Positions 18,344 through 27,337 of a DNA stretch of 64,000 nucleotides are shown here, piece by piece (position 1 is the stretch's first letter; each line of letters starts with the position of its first letter). Origin of the DNA: Porticoccus sp041395745 (GTDB lineage Bacteria; Pseudomonadota; Gammaproteobacteria; Pseudomonadales; Porticoccaceae). The notes under the pieces were generated by a model. That model worked only from the letters and a program-made list of their open reading frames with translations, did no database searches and was not told where the DNA came from. Both the position numbers and the translations under genes were made by a program. The DNA is taken from the NCBI GenBank assembly GCA_041395745.1, contig JAWKZV010000002.1:620001-684000 (forward strand), given 5' to 3'.

Positions 18344-19324
18344 ATGAAAAGAATATTAGGGGCCGCTACGGGATTAGTGTTGTCGTTGACGGCGCAGGCC
18401 GGCTACCTGGAATCTCCGGAAGCGATGGTATTTGCCGATCGCATGGTGACCGAGCACGGTTTCGACCGCGCCGATATCAACGCGTTGTTGGCAGCGGCGG
18501 AAAAGAAGCAGTCCATTATCGACGCCATGGAGCGCCCGGCGGAAAAGGTCAAACCCTGGAAGGACTACCGCAAGATTTTCATCACTGAAAAGCGCATTCA
18601 CGAAGGGGTGGAATTCTGGCGCAATAACCGGGCAGTCCTGCAACAGGCCTCCGAGAAGTACCAGGTTGCGCCGGAAGTGATAGTTGCCATCATCGGCGTG
18701 GAGACATTTTACGGCAGGATCAAGGGCGGCTTCCGGGTGATCGATGCCCTCGCTACCCTGTCATTCGATTACCCGCCGCGCAGCGCTTTCTTTACCAAGC
18801 AGCTGGAGCAGTTTCTCCTGCTGGCGCGCGAGCAGCATCAGGACCCTCTGGCGCTAACCGGTTCCTACGCGGGTGCCATGGGTTATGGCCAGTTCATTCC
18901 CAGCAGCTATCGCAGCTTTGCCGTTGACTTCGACGGCGATGGCTTTGCCGATATCTGGGAAAACCGCGCTGATGCCATCGGCAGTGTCGCCAACTATTTT
19001 GCCAAGCACGGCTGGGCAATGGGAGAACCAGTGGTCGGCCGCGCCAAGGCAGTGGACGGCTTTGATCCAGCATTGCTGAATCAGCTGAAGCTCGATAAAA
19101 CCGTGGACGAGTGGTCCGTCCAGGGCTTCAGCACTCTGGATGGCGTTCCCGGTGACCTCAAGGGTATGCCGGTTCAGCTGGAAGCGGATGAGGGTATGCA
19201 GTACTGGATGGGCCTCAACAATTTCTATGTCATTACCCGCTATAACCGCAGCACCATGTACGCCATGGCGGTGCACCAGTTGAGCCAGTTGATCCGGGAG
19301 CGCGTGGGTGAAGGCAATCTCTAG
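18344..19324 (+). CDS. mltB: Membrane-bound lytic murein transglycosylase B
   Basis: Cleaves glycan strands with formation of 1,6-anhydro ends. The N-terminus (MKRILGAATGLVLSLTAQAG) is a signal sequence. There is no lipobox Cys, so this form may be soluble in the periplasm, unlike E. coli MltB. The catalytic Glu120 lies in AIIGVETFYGRIKGG. SYAGAMGYGQFIPSSYRSFAVDFDGDG is the family signature region, where I can see all expected Gly and aromatic positions. It precedes and overlaps rlpA by 17 nt, as in the conserved pbpA-rodA-mltB-rlpA order. Confidence 0.94.
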   Translation: MKRILGAATGLVLSLTAQAGYLESPEAMVFADRMVTEHGFDRADINALLAAAEKKQSIIDAMERPAEKVKPWKDYRKIFITEKRIHEGVEFWRNNRAVLQQASEKYQVAPEVIVAIIGVETFYGRIKGGFRVIDALATLSFDYPPRSAFFTKQLEQFLLLAREQHQDPLALTGSYAGAMGYGQFIPSSYRSFAVDFDGDGFADIWENRADAIGSVANYFAKHGWAMGEPVVGRAKAVDGFDPALLNQLKLDKTVDEWSVQGFSTLDGVPGDLKGMPVQLEADEGMQYWMGLNNFYVITRYNRSTMYAMAVHQLSQLIRERVGEGNL

Positions 19325-20207
19325 TCGTTACATCCCCGTTCTTGCTCTGGCGGCCATCGCGATCCTGTTCCAGGGTTGCGGCAGCAACAGCAGTAGCAGC
19401 AGCGGCAGTAGTAGTAGCAAAGGGGGCTACGGCTATGGTGATGGCCCGCCCCCCAAGGACGTGGACGTCAGCAATATTCCGGATGCTGTGCCGAAGGTGG
19501 AGCCCATCACCGCTGCCGGTAACAAAAGCCCCTATACAGTGCTCGGCAAGACCTACACCGTGATGCCATCCAGTCTTGGATTCCGCCAGCAGGGCACCGC
19601 ATCCTGGTATGGCAACAAGTTTCACGGTCGCAATACCTCCAACGGTGAACCCTACAGCATGTACGAGATGACGGCGGCCCACAAAACCCTGCCGATACCC
19701 TCTTATGTGCGGGTGACCAACCTGGAAAACGGCCGCAGTGTGATCGTTCGGGTGAATGACCGCGGACCATTCCACGAGGATCGCATCATCGACCTGTCCT
19801 ATGTGGCGGCGAAAAAGCTGGGCTATTCCGATTACGGCACCGCCAAGGTGATGGTAGAGGCCATCGACCCTCTCAAATACCAGAACAACAGCGTGCAAAC
19901 ACCGCAGATTTATCCGCAACCCAGCGTGATACCCTCTGCCCAACCTGTCGCCAGCAACGACAACTACCATTTGCCGGCTAATACCTTTTTGCAGGTGGGT
20001 GCCTTCAGCAGTGAACTGGCCGCTAACAGCCTGTCCCAGCGGGTGCAGGGCTTGACCGAATATCCGGTGATAGTGCGCCAGCCGAACCAGCCCAGCACCA
20101 TGTACAAGGTGCTGGTGGGGCCGGTGCAGGACAACCTGAAATTGCTGGATTTACGCAATCTGCTGAAACAGAGGGAGAATATCAGCCCCTTTGTGGTCTA
20201 CGAATAA
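19308..20207 (+). CDS. rlpA: Septal-ring lytic transglycosylase, RlpA lipoprotein
   Basis: Outer-membrane lipoprotein acting on peptide-free glycan strands at the division site. The lipobox ILFQGC places the acylated Cys at 24, followed by a Ser-rich linker. The double-psi beta-barrel domain contains GTASWYGNKFHGRNTSNGE and VIVRVNDRGPF. A C-terminal SPOR domain (TFLQVGAFSSELAANSLSQ) binds denuded septal peptidoglycan. The start is GTG 19308 within the mltB end, with GGGAG seven bases before. It probably belongs to the same transcript as dacA, but 93 nt separate them. Confidence 0.94.
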   Translation: MKAISSRYIPVLALAAIAILFQGCGSNSSSSSGSSSSKGGYGYGDGPPPKDVDVSNIPDAVPKVEPITAAGNKSPYTVLGKTYTVMPSSLGFRQQGTASWYGNKFHGRNTSNGEPYSMYEMTAAHKTLPIPSYVRVTNLENGRSVIVRVNDRGPFHEDRIIDLSYVAAKKLGYSDYGTAKVMVEAIDPLKYQNNSVQTPQIYPQPSVIPSAQPVASNDNYHLPANTFLQVGAFSSELAANSLSQRVQGLTEYPVIVRQPNQPSTMYKVLVGPVQDNLKLLDLRNLLKQRENISPFVVYE

Positions 20208-20300
20208 CTTTACCTGAAAGGCAGTCGGGCTCGTGATAGAATTTCCGCCTGCCAGTCTTACCCATTCATCACACACTGCAAACTCGAAAATCTGTTGATT

Positions 20301-21452
20301 ATGCTGAAAAAAATTCTTTCTGCCGGGTTGTTATTGATCCTTTTCTCTGGCGTGGCTCAGGCCAAACTGCTGATTCCCGCACCGCCTGAACTGGCCGCAT
20401 CCGCATGGATTCTGGTGGACGCCAATACCGGAAAGGTACTGGTGGAAAACAACTCGGACCAGCAATTGCCCCCGGCGAGCCTCACCAAGATGATGACCAG
20501 TTACATCGTCGCTGCCGAGTTGCACAACGGCAAGGTGAAGGAACAGGACATGGTGCCGATCAGTGTTGCCGCCTGGCAGATGGGTGGTTCCAAGATGTTC
20601 GTTCGGGAAGGCACGCAGGTGCCGCTGATTGACCTGCTGCGCGGGGTCGTGATCCAGTCCGGCAATGACGCATCGGTGGCTCTGGCGGAATTTCTGGCGG
20701 GCAGCGAGGGTGCTTTTGCCGACGTCATGAACCAGCAGGCAAAGTTGCTGGGCATGAAAAATACGCATTTCGAGAATGCTACCGGTTGGCCAGCAGACGG
20801 TCACCTGACCACTGCCCGTGACCTGTCATTACTGGCCCGGGCTCTGATCCAGGATTATCCGGAACACTACGATATCTACTCTGAAAAATATTTCGAATTC
20901 AACGGAATCAAGCAACCCAATCGCAACCGCCTGCTGTGGCGCGATAGTTCGGTGGATGGCCTGAAAACCGGACACACCGATGAAGCGGGTTTCTGCCTGG
21001 TCTCTTCTGCCGTGCGTAACGGTATGCGCCTGATCGCCGTGGTGATGGGCACCAGCAGTGAAGAGGCGCGTGCCCGGGAATCACAAAAGTTGCTGGCATT
21101 CGGTTTCCGCTATTACGAGACCGGTAAGGTCTACTCCAAGGGTGACGTTCTGCAGGAAAATGCCCGGGTCTGGTACGGGGTGGATGACACCGTCAACCTG
21201 GTGGTCCCGGAAGACGTCTACCTGACCATTCCCCGCGGTACCAAGGACCAGCTGGAAGCCAAGGTGTTGGTTAACGAGGCCATTGAAGCTCCCATTGCTG
21301 ACAGCCAGCCGTTGGGTCGCCTGACCATTAATTACGAAGGTGAACAGATGCTGGATGCGCCGCTGGTAGCGGATCACCCGGTAGAGGAAGCCGGCTTTTT
21401 CTCCCGCATCTGGGATGCCATTGCACTGTTCTTTGCGGGCCTGTTTTCCTGA
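20301..21452 (+). CDS. dacA: D-alanyl-D-alanine carboxypeptidase (PBP5/6 type)
   Basis: Removes the terminal D-Ala from peptidoglycan stem peptides, limiting cross-linking. It has a signal peptide (cleavage after GVAQA, residue 21). The active site is SLTK (Ser60, Lys63), then SGN at 119-121 and KTG in GLKTGHTDEAG. The second, beta-rich domain is followed by an amphipathic C-terminal helix (FFSRIWDAIALFFAGLFS) that anchors it to the inner membrane. I start at ATG 20301. A TTG two codons upstream is also open. The stop overlaps the ybeD start. Confidence 0.96.
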   Translation: MLKKILSAGLLLILFSGVAQAKLLIPAPPELAASAWILVDANTGKVLVENNSDQQLPPASLTKMMTSYIVAAELHNGKVKEQDMVPISVAAWQMGGSKMFVREGTQVPLIDLLRGVVIQSGNDASVALAEFLAGSEGAFADVMNQQAKLLGMKNTHFENATGWPADGHLTTARDLSLLARALIQDYPEHYDIYSEKYFEFNGIKQPNRNRLLWRDSSVDGLKTGHTDEAGFCLVSSAVRNGMRLIAVVMGTSSEEARARESQKLLAFGFRYYETGKVYSKGDVLQENARVWYGVDDTVNLVVPEDVYLTIPRGTKDQLEAKVLVNEAIEAPIADSQPLGRLTINYEGEQMLDAPLVADHPVEEAGFFSRIWDAIALFFAGLFS

Positions 21453-21721
21453 TGACGACGCCGGAAGCACCGAAAATCGAATTCCCCTGCGCCTATCCCA
21501 TCAAGGTGATGGGAAGAGCCGGGGGTGAGTTGCACAGCCTGGTGGTGGAAGTCATGGAGCGCCACGCTCCCGGAGTTGATCAGGCCGCAATCACAGTACG
21601 CGACAGCAGCAGGGGCAACTTTCAGTCCATTACGGTAACCATCACTGCCACCGGGGAGGCGCAGCTCATGGCCATCTTCGCTGATCTGAAGGACAGTCCT
21701 CTGGTGCAGATGGTGTTGTAA
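21452..21721 (+). CDS. ybeD: YbeD/DUF493 family regulatory-like protein
   Basis: An 89-residue protein of the DUF493 family with an ACT-like fold. Its exact role is not established. Matching blocks are FPCAYPIKVMGRAGGEL, SSRGNFQSITVTITATGEAQL and the C-terminal LKDSPLVQMVL. The ATG overlaps the dacA TGA, so translation is coupled. The dacA-ybeD-lipB-lipA order is widely conserved in gammaproteobacteria, which strengthens the call. Confidence 0.93.
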   Translation: MTTPEAPKIEFPCAYPIKVMGRAGGELHSLVVEVMERHAPGVDQAAITVRDSSRGNFQSITVTITATGEAQLMAIFADLKDSPLVQMVL

Positions 21722-21737
21722 CGGTGACCGGCATTCT

Positions 21738-22442
21738 GTGGTAGCCGAATCCATGTCCTCTATTCCCGAATTGCCTCTGATCGTCCGCTATCTGGGTTGT
21801 CGCGCCTATGCCGACACCTTTGAGGCCATGAAAACCATCACGTCCACCCGGGATGCCGAAATCCCGGATGAGATCTGGTTGCTGGAGCACCAGCCGGTGT
21901 TTACCCAGGGTCAGGCCGGCAAGCAGGAATACATCCTCATGCCCGGCGATATTCCGGTGGTGCAGAGCGACCGCGGCGGCCACGTCACCTACCACGGTCC
22001 AGGCCAGATTACCGGTTACCTGCTGATAGACCTGAAACGCCTCGGTATCGGGGTGCGCGACCTGGTGACCCTGATCGAGGAGGCACTGGTGGCAACCCTG
22101 GCCCACTGGGGCATTCATGCGGCACCGCGGGTCGATGCCCCCGGAGTTTACGTGGACAGCGGCGCCAAGATCGGCTCCCTGGGTCTGAGGGTGCGGCGCG
22201 GCTGTAGCTACCACGGCCTCAACTTTAATGTGGATATGGATCTCAGCCCCTGGTCGCGCATCAATCCCTGTGGCCTGGGAGTGCCGATGACACAGATGAA
22301 TGACCTGCTGGAAGAGTCGGTTACCGTGCGGGAAGTGGCGGAGTACCTTGCCGATATTTTGACCAGCAAGCTGGGGTATAATGGCCACCGCGTTGAAGGC
22401 GACCATCCGCTGTTGCCCAGCCAGCAACCATCCGCATCCTGA
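21738..22442 (+). CDS. lipB: Lipoyl(octanoyl) transferase
   Basis: Moves octanoate from acyl carrier protein to the lipoyl domains of 2-oxoacid dehydrogenases and GcvH, the first step of lipoate synthesis. Conserved blocks are EIWLLEHQPVFTQGQAGK, SDRGGHVTYHGPGQITGYLLIDLKR (in two parts), GAKIGSLGLRVRRGCSYHGL and MDLSPWSRINPCG, whose Cys is catalytic. GTG 21738 and ATG 21753 (MSSIPELPLIVRYLG) are both possible starts, and neither has a strong ribosome site. It lies 23 nt before lipA. Confidence 0.95.
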   Translation: MVAESMSSIPELPLIVRYLGCRAYADTFEAMKTITSTRDAEIPDEIWLLEHQPVFTQGQAGKQEYILMPGDIPVVQSDRGGHVTYHGPGQITGYLLIDLKRLGIGVRDLVTLIEEALVATLAHWGIHAAPRVDAPGVYVDSGAKIGSLGLRVRRGCSYHGLNFNVDMDLSPWSRINPCGLGVPMTQMNDLLEESVTVREVAEYLADILTSKLGYNGHRVEGDHPLLPSQQPSAS

Positions 22443-22465
22443 TTATTGTTTCGAGAATCACAGTT

Positions 22466-23446
22466 ATGTCCGACACCGATGTTATCCCTCCCAAGCGCAC
22501 CCGCCGCATCCTGCAGGGCGAAAAGCTGCGCAGCGCCGATAAGGTGGAGCGGATTCCGGTCAAGGTGATTCCCACCGAGGAAGTACAGCGCAAGCCGGAG
22601 TGGATGCGCATCCGCATGTCGACCTCCCCGAAGGTGCAGGAAATCAAACAGATCCTGCGCAAGAACAAACTGTCCTCCGTGTGTGAAGAGGCTGCCTGCC
22701 CCAACCTGAGCGAATGTTTCAGTCATGGTACGGCCACCTTCATGATCATGGGCGACATCTGCACCCGCCGCTGTCCCTTCTGCGATGTGGGCCACGGCAA
22801 GCCCAATCCGCTCGATCCGGAAGAACCGACACACCTGGCCCAGGCCATCCACGAGATGCAGCTGCGCTACGTGGTGATCACCTCGGTGGACCGCGACGAC
22901 CTGCGCGATGGCGGTGCCCAGCACTTTGCTGACTGCATCCGCGAGTCCAAGGCCCTCAGCCCGAATCTGAAAGTGGAAATCCTGGTGCCGGACTTCCGCG
23001 GCCGCATGGAGCCGGCCCTGGAAGTACTGACCGCAACGCCGCCGGATGTGTTCAACCACAACATGGAAACCGTGCCGCGGCTGTATCGCGAGGCGCGCCC
23101 AGGCGCCAACTACCAGTGGTCCCTGAAACTGCTGCAGGAATACAAGCGCCTCAATCCCGGTGTGCCTACCAAATCCGGGCTGATGGTGGGGCTGGGCGAA
23201 ACCAAGGATGAACTGCTGCGCACCCTGGACGACCTGCGTGCCCACGATGTAGAAATGCTGACCGTCGGCCAGTACCTGCAGCCCTCCAAGAACCATCTGC
23301 CGGTGGACCGCTTTGTGCACCCGGACGAGTTTGAAGAATACGCCGAGTACGGCCGCAGCATCGGCTTCAGTCAGGTGGCTTCCGGGCCCCTGGTGCGCTC
23401 CTCCTATCACGCCGACAAACAGGCGAAGGGCGAGCAGGTCAAATAG
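22466..23446 (+). CDS. lipA: Lipoyl synthase
   Basis: Radical-SAM enzyme that inserts two sulfurs into the octanoyl chain. Both iron-sulfur cysteine sets are present: the auxiliary cluster in CEEAACPNLSEC and the radical-SAM cluster in CTRRCPFC. Other typical blocks are TSVDRDDLRDGG, FNHNMETVPRLY and MVGLGETKDE. The 326-residue length is normal, and the C-terminal Ser of GPLVRSSYHAD is in place. It acts after LipB. The glycine cleavage genes elsewhere in this window depend on its product. Confidence 0.97.
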   Translation: MSDTDVIPPKRTRRILQGEKLRSADKVERIPVKVIPTEEVQRKPEWMRIRMSTSPKVQEIKQILRKNKLSSVCEEAACPNLSECFSHGTATFMIMGDICTRRCPFCDVGHGKPNPLDPEEPTHLAQAIHEMQLRYVVITSVDRDDLRDGGAQHFADCIRESKALSPNLKVEILVPDFRGRMEPALEVLTATPPDVFNHNMETVPRLYREARPGANYQWSLKLLQEYKRLNPGVPTKSGLMVGLGETKDELLRTLDDLRAHDVEMLTVGQYLQPSKNHLPVDRFVHPDEFEEYAEYGRSIGFSQVASGPLVRSSYHADKQAKGEQVK

Positions 23447-23484
23447 CCTGTCGCCTTTCGCTGTACAGCACTGGATCAGAATAA

Positions 23485-24273
23485 ATGCAAAAACCCAGGC
23501 TTCTCGATATTCACAACGCCACTGTCTACCGCGATAACAAGAAAGTCTTTGACGGCTTTTCCCTGGCGGTGGAACAGGGCGAGAGTACCGCTATCATCGG
23601 CCCCAACGGGGCCGGCAAAAGCACACTGCTGAAACTGCTGTCCCGCGAACTTTATCCGGTGGTGCGGGAGGATTCCCACGTGCGCATCCTCGGTCAGGAG
23701 CGCCCCATACTGTGGGAACTGCGGGAAAAGATTGGCCTGGTGTCCGCCGACCTACAACAGGGCTTTGTACCAGAGGTCAGCGGCCTGGGCGTGGTGGTTT
23801 CCGGCCTGCACAACTCCATCGGTCTGTTTCACTACCAGAACGTCACCGACGAGCAGTTGGCGCGGGGGCGGGCTGTTCTGGAAGATCTGGGTATCGCCGA
23901 TCTGGCCAATCGCCCTTACAAGCAGATGTCCACGGGGCAGCAGCGGCGCTGCCTGCTGGGACGGGCACTGATTCATGACCCGGACCACCTGATTCTCGAT
24001 GAGCCCACCAGCGGGCTCGACCTGCACGCCACGTACCATTACCTGCACGGTATTCGCGAGTTGTTACAGCGGGGCAAGACCATTCTGCTGGCGACCCACC
24101 ACATCCATGAAATTCCGCCGGAAATCCAGCGGGTGGTGTTCATTGCCGATGGCAGGGTGGTGGCAGATGGTTCAAAGGAAGAGATGCTGACCGATGCAAA
24201 ATTATCGGAGCTGTTTACCATGCCGTTGGTGGTGAGCGTGTCCAACGGCTTCTACCAGGTCTTGCCAGCCTAA
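23485..24273 (+). CDS. ABC transporter ATP-binding protein, orphan
   Basis: A 262-residue ABC ATPase with Walker A (GPNGAGKST at 39-47), Q loop region (VSADLQQGF), signature MSTGQQRRCLLGRAL, Walker B (HLILDEPTSGLDLHA) and switch His (LATHHIHEIP). No permease or binding-protein gene is adjacent, so its partner is unknown. The form resembles single-domain ModF/YlmA-like ATPases, which may not be transporters at all. It follows lipA by 38 nt and could share its transcript. Confidence 0.88.
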   Translation: MQKPRLLDIHNATVYRDNKKVFDGFSLAVEQGESTAIIGPNGAGKSTLLKLLSRELYPVVREDSHVRILGQERPILWELREKIGLVSADLQQGFVPEVSGLGVVVSGLHNSIGLFHYQNVTDEQLARGRAVLEDLGIADLANRPYKQMSTGQQRRCLLGRALIHDPDHLILDEPTSGLDLHATYHYLHGIRELLQRGKTILLATHHIHEIPPEIQRVVFIADGRVVADGSKEEMLTDAKLSELFTMPLVVSVSNGFYQVLPA

Positions 24274-24322
24274 GCTGTGACCACCATAATGCGCCGTTTT
24301 GCCGACCCAGGATTTTTGCATA

Positions 24323-24808
24323 ATGAAAATTACAGATAACGCCGTGGTGGCTTTCCACTACACCATGACAGACGAAAGTGGTGAGGTCGTCGAGACTTCC
24401 CGCGATGGCGAGGCAGCCGCCACCTTCCTGTTTGGCTATCGCCAGATGATCGAGTCTCTCGAAGGCTCCATGCTCAATAAGGAAGCCGGTGACAAGTACA
24501 GCGTTACCCTGCCCCCGGAAATGGCATACGGTATCCTGCGTCCAAACAGCCAGATGCGCGTTGGGCTCAAGAACCTGCAGTTCGAAGGCAAGCTGGAACC
24601 CGGCATGATGGTGCCCTTGAGAACCAAGGAAGGCCTGCGCCCGGTGACCGTTGTCAAAGTCGGCAAATTCAATGCCGATATCGATACCAACCACCCGTTG
24701 GCGGGCAAGGTACTGACGTTTGATATCGAGATTATCGATGTGCGTGAGTCTACCGAGGAAGAGCGCCAGCACGGTCATGTGCACGGACCCGGCGGTCACC
24801 AGCACTGA
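24323..24808 (+). CDS. FKBP-type peptidyl-prolyl isomerase, SlyD-like paralogue
   Basis: Putative proline isomerase/chaperone of the SlyD group, 161 residues. It has an FKBP half (MKITDNAVVAFHYTMTDESG), an inserted flap domain, and DTNHPLAGKVLTFDIEI near the C-terminus. The tail HGHVHGPGGHQH is rich in His and probably binds metal. It ends exactly like the second SlyD-like protein at 45730-46212, but the middle is divergent. In particular the segment around EMAYGILRPNSQM replaces the usual EAYGEYD/H block. I start at ATG 24323. The open frame extends eight codons further up. Confidence 0.87.
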   Translation: MKITDNAVVAFHYTMTDESGEVVETSRDGEAAATFLFGYRQMIESLEGSMLNKEAGDKYSVTLPPEMAYGILRPNSQMRVGLKNLQFEGKLEPGMMVPLRTKEGLRPVTVVKVGKFNADIDTNHPLAGKVLTFDIEIIDVRESTEEERQHGHVHGPGGHQH

Positions 24809-24847
24809 GCCTGATATCTTTTTTCCGGGAAAAATTTCCTGCGAAGT

Positions 24848-24880
24848 AACGGGGTTGAGGCGCAAGCTCAACCCCGTTTT
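24848..24880 (+). terminator. Terminator after the SlyD-like gene
   Basis: AACGGGGTTGAG, loop GCGCAAG, CTCAACCCCGTT followed by TT. A perfect 12-bp stem between convergent genes. It likely stops both, with the better T run on the plus strand. Confidence 0.85.
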
Positions 24881-24885
24881 CCGTT

Positions 24886-26052
24886 CTAGTAGTACTGCAG
24901 AATGACCCCAAGGGAGACAATATCTGTATCCATGCCCGGGTAGCCGAGGGCATTGGCATCACCGGTGACATAGTGCAGGTTGACGGTGGCCTTGTTGCCG
25001 TTGATGACATAGTTCAGGCCCCACTCAGTGGTGTCGCTGGTATCCGCATCCACGGGATCATTTTTCATGTAGCGCACATAGGGCTGGAATTGGCCAAAGC
25101 CTACTTTCTGCGGGAACAGGTAACCCGCGGTGGCATAGTAGGAATCTCCCTCGAACAGGCAGAAACAGTTATCCAGACCATCCTCGGGCGGCGTCGCCCA
25201 GGTGCGATCGCCGTCCATGTTCTTGTAGCCCGCTTCAACAGTCACCACACCGTTATTGCCCAGCACGGTTTCCGAGAACACATCAAAGGCGTAGCCGAAG
25301 AAATCGCCGGGGTCCTGCTCACTGCCGGTGCTGTCCTTTTGACTCTGCATGGACACCGCGGCGGTGAGAATATTGCCCGCCTTGCCATAGTGGGTGGCTG
25401 CGGTGTAATACCCCCAGAGTGGTTCCACATTCAGGAAGTTGTAGGCGAGGCGAGCGCCGTATAGCAGGTTGTCATCGTTATTGCCGTAATCGTCGGTGCC
25501 TTCGAAGACCCCCGCCAGGTATTGCACCCGGTCCAGGGTGCCAAACACCACTGCTCCCTCGCTGCGACCGAGTCGTCCGGCCGGGCCGTCGTAATCTGCG
25601 GGAAACAGGGGTTGTCGATACTGGTTCCAGCTCATGCCGGTGTAGGGGCCGTTCAGCCCGGGGCGGTCGGTGGGTACCAGGGTCCGGCCCACCCAGAGAT
25701 TGAAGGTGGGGTCGATATCGAACTGCAGGATGGCGTCGATCATCATCACGGAGTCGCCTTCATATTTTTCCGTGTTGATGCTCCACTTCACGTATTTGTG
25801 CAGCTGGCCGGCCCAGTAGGTCCGCATACTGTTGATGGTGAATTCGTCGCTGCCATCTGAGTCATTGTTGCGCGAGGTCTGTTGCAGACGCAGGCCGCCC
25901 CCCACGGACACCCAGAGGGTATCGCTGTGTTCCAGCTTTAGTTCTGCTTCGGCGGTTGACACTGTACAGGCCAGTGCAGCTGCGGCAGCAACCTGAAACA
26001 GGGTTGATCGTTTTTTGTGGTATACGAAATTTCTATGGGTTCTGGTGAACAC
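24886..26052 (-). CDS. Outer-membrane porin (OprP/OprO-like)
   Basis: A 388-residue beta-barrel protein. A long signal peptide ends at about residue 36 (STAEA, then ELKLEHSD). Alternating short amphipathic strands fill the rest, and the last residue is an aromatic Tyr (LQYY), as expected for outer-membrane insertion. The composition (many Tyr, Asn, Asp, Gly) and blocks such as FNLWVGRTLVPTDRPGLNGP resemble phosphate/polyphosphate-selective porins of the OprO/OprP type, but the substrate cannot be told from sequence. It stands alone on the minus strand, followed by a shared terminator. Confidence 0.75.
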   Translation of the reverse strand: MFTRTHRNFVYHKKRSTLFQVAAAAALACTVSTAEAELKLEHSDTLWVSVGGGLRLQQTSRNNDSDGSDEFTINSMRTYWAGQLHKYVKWSINTEKYEGDSVMMIDAILQFDIDPTFNLWVGRTLVPTDRPGLNGPYTGMSWNQYRQPLFPADYDGPAGRLGRSEGAVVFGTLDRVQYLAGVFEGTDDYGNNDDNLLYGARLAYNFLNVEPLWGYYTAATHYGKAGNILTAAVSMQSQKDSTGSEQDPGDFFGYAFDVFSETVLGNNGVVTVEAGYKNMDGDRTWATPPEDGLDNCFCLFEGDSYYATAGYLFPQKVGFGQFQPYVRYMKNDPVDADTSDTTEWGLNYVINGNKATVNLHYVTGDANALGYPGMDTDIVSLGVILQYY

Positions 26053-26175
26053 TCTATCCCCCTCAATCCTTGAAAATTATTTTTTATGTCAGGGGATTAT
26101 ATAAGTAGGCCGATGAAATAAGCCAATCATTGCGCACCAAGATGGCGCGCTATTTTGGAATGACTGGTTAAAAAC

Positions 26176-26574
26176 TTATTCTACCGGAACCCGGTCCTTG
26201 CCAAAAAACTCGGGCGCCTGCACTGACAGTGCTTTCAGCGGCACAGATGAGGTGGTGCGAACCCCGTGCGGAGTATTTTCCGGCACCTTGATGTAGTCGC
26301 CGGATTTGACTTCAAATTCCTCGTCACCCAACTGCATTACCCCTGGTCCCTCCAGGATGTAGATGGTTTCCGTGTGGAAAACATGCTTGTGTAGGGGCAC
26401 GTATTTCTTCACGAAAACGATGAAATCAGAGGCGTTCTTGTCGCTGTTGAGTTTCGCCACATGAATATTGTCCAGATCTGCGGGAGGCTGGATTTCTTCC
26501 AGCAGCAGTTTTTGGGCATTGGCTGTGCCAAAGCCAAAAAGGGCCAGCAACAGAAGCGGATAGCGAAGTTTCAC
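26176..26574 (-). CDS. Periplasmic cupin-domain protein
   Basis: A 132-residue exported single-domain cupin. The signal peptide runs to TANA at residue 20. The metal-binding first cupin motif reads PLHKHVFHTETIYILEGPG, and the second ends PENTPHGV. Such small secreted cupins often have no known substrate. A role as a small-molecule binder or isomerase is possible but not shown. Transcribed in the same direction as the porin, 123 nt upstream of it. Confidence 0.78.
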   Translation of the reverse strand: MKLRYPLLLLALFGFGTANAQKLLLEEIQPPADLDNIHVAKLNSDKNASDFIVFVKKYVPLHKHVFHTETIYILEGPGVMQLGDEEFEVKSGDYIKVPENTPHGVRTTSSVPLKALSVQAPEFFGKDRVPVE

Positions 26575-26690
26575 GATGGACTCTCCCTGATAATTGTCAG
26601 GGCTGATGGTAACCGATCAACGGGCAGGATTCACGGCCTGACAGAGGTATGGCAAGTCCGGTCGCAGGGGCTGCTTTCTTAGCCTGCCAA

Positions 26691-27074
26691 TCAGGCAGAG
26701 ACGGGCCGGTTCGCCCGTTTGACCAGTAACACCAGCGCGACAAACAGCAGGCATGCCCCTGTTGTTGCCAGTTGTTCCTCAATGCGTGGGGGGATGATCA
26801 GAATAAAGCCCTGGTTCTTGATCAGTGAGGAAAAGCTGGAAACCCCGAACGGCATCATGAACAGACGGAAGGTCTGCCAGTGATCCGGACGAGCTCCCGG
26901 TGGCCGGGTGACGCTCAGCAGCAGCGCAAGGCCGATCACGGCACTGATTCCCAAAGAGTTGAGCCACAGCCGGGGAGATGGATCGAAATAGAAGTTCAGG
27001 GTCACCAGATACCAGATCAGGTAACACCAGAGCACGATTTTGCCTTTGGTAAGGTTGATAACGTAATCGATCAT
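26691..27074 (-). CDS. Small integral membrane protein, unknown function
   Basis: About 127 residues with four likely membrane segments: IVLWCYLIWYLVTLNFYF, LWLNSLGISAVIGLALLL, a third around FGVSSFSSLIKNQGF, and LATTGACLLFVALVLLV. The phrase FDPSPRLWLNSLGIS looks conserved in similar small proteins I recall from other gammaproteobacteria, but I know no function. I start at MIDYVINLTKGK. A further 24 codons are open upstream (MPAGWFPC...) and look non-conserved. It is a single gene between the cupin gene and puuE. Confidence 0.6.
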   Translation of the reverse strand: MIDYVINLTKGKIVLWCYLIWYLVTLNFYFDPSPRLWLNSLGISAVIGLALLLSVTRPPGARPDHWQTFRLFMMPFGVSSFSSLIKNQGFILIIPPRIEEQLATTGACLLFVALVLLVKRANRPVSA

Positions 27075-27337
27075 GAGGCTGATGTCCCGCCAGAGCCGCA
27101 GATGAGCCTGTGGCAAATTGAAGCACGGAAACCACCCCGCCGGCATCAGGTATGCCGGATTAATTCGACCTCGTGCGACGGCACCGAGAATGAACTGGGG
27201 GTGAATTTGGCTGCCCCCGGCCAGTCAACTGGAACGTTATCCAGCGAAAGGCACACCTCCACCATGCTCTCTTTAGGGTATGGGGCTGCGCGGACCAGAG
27301 CGTAACACCACAGCCATGAGGTTCGACTTAAGCGTGG

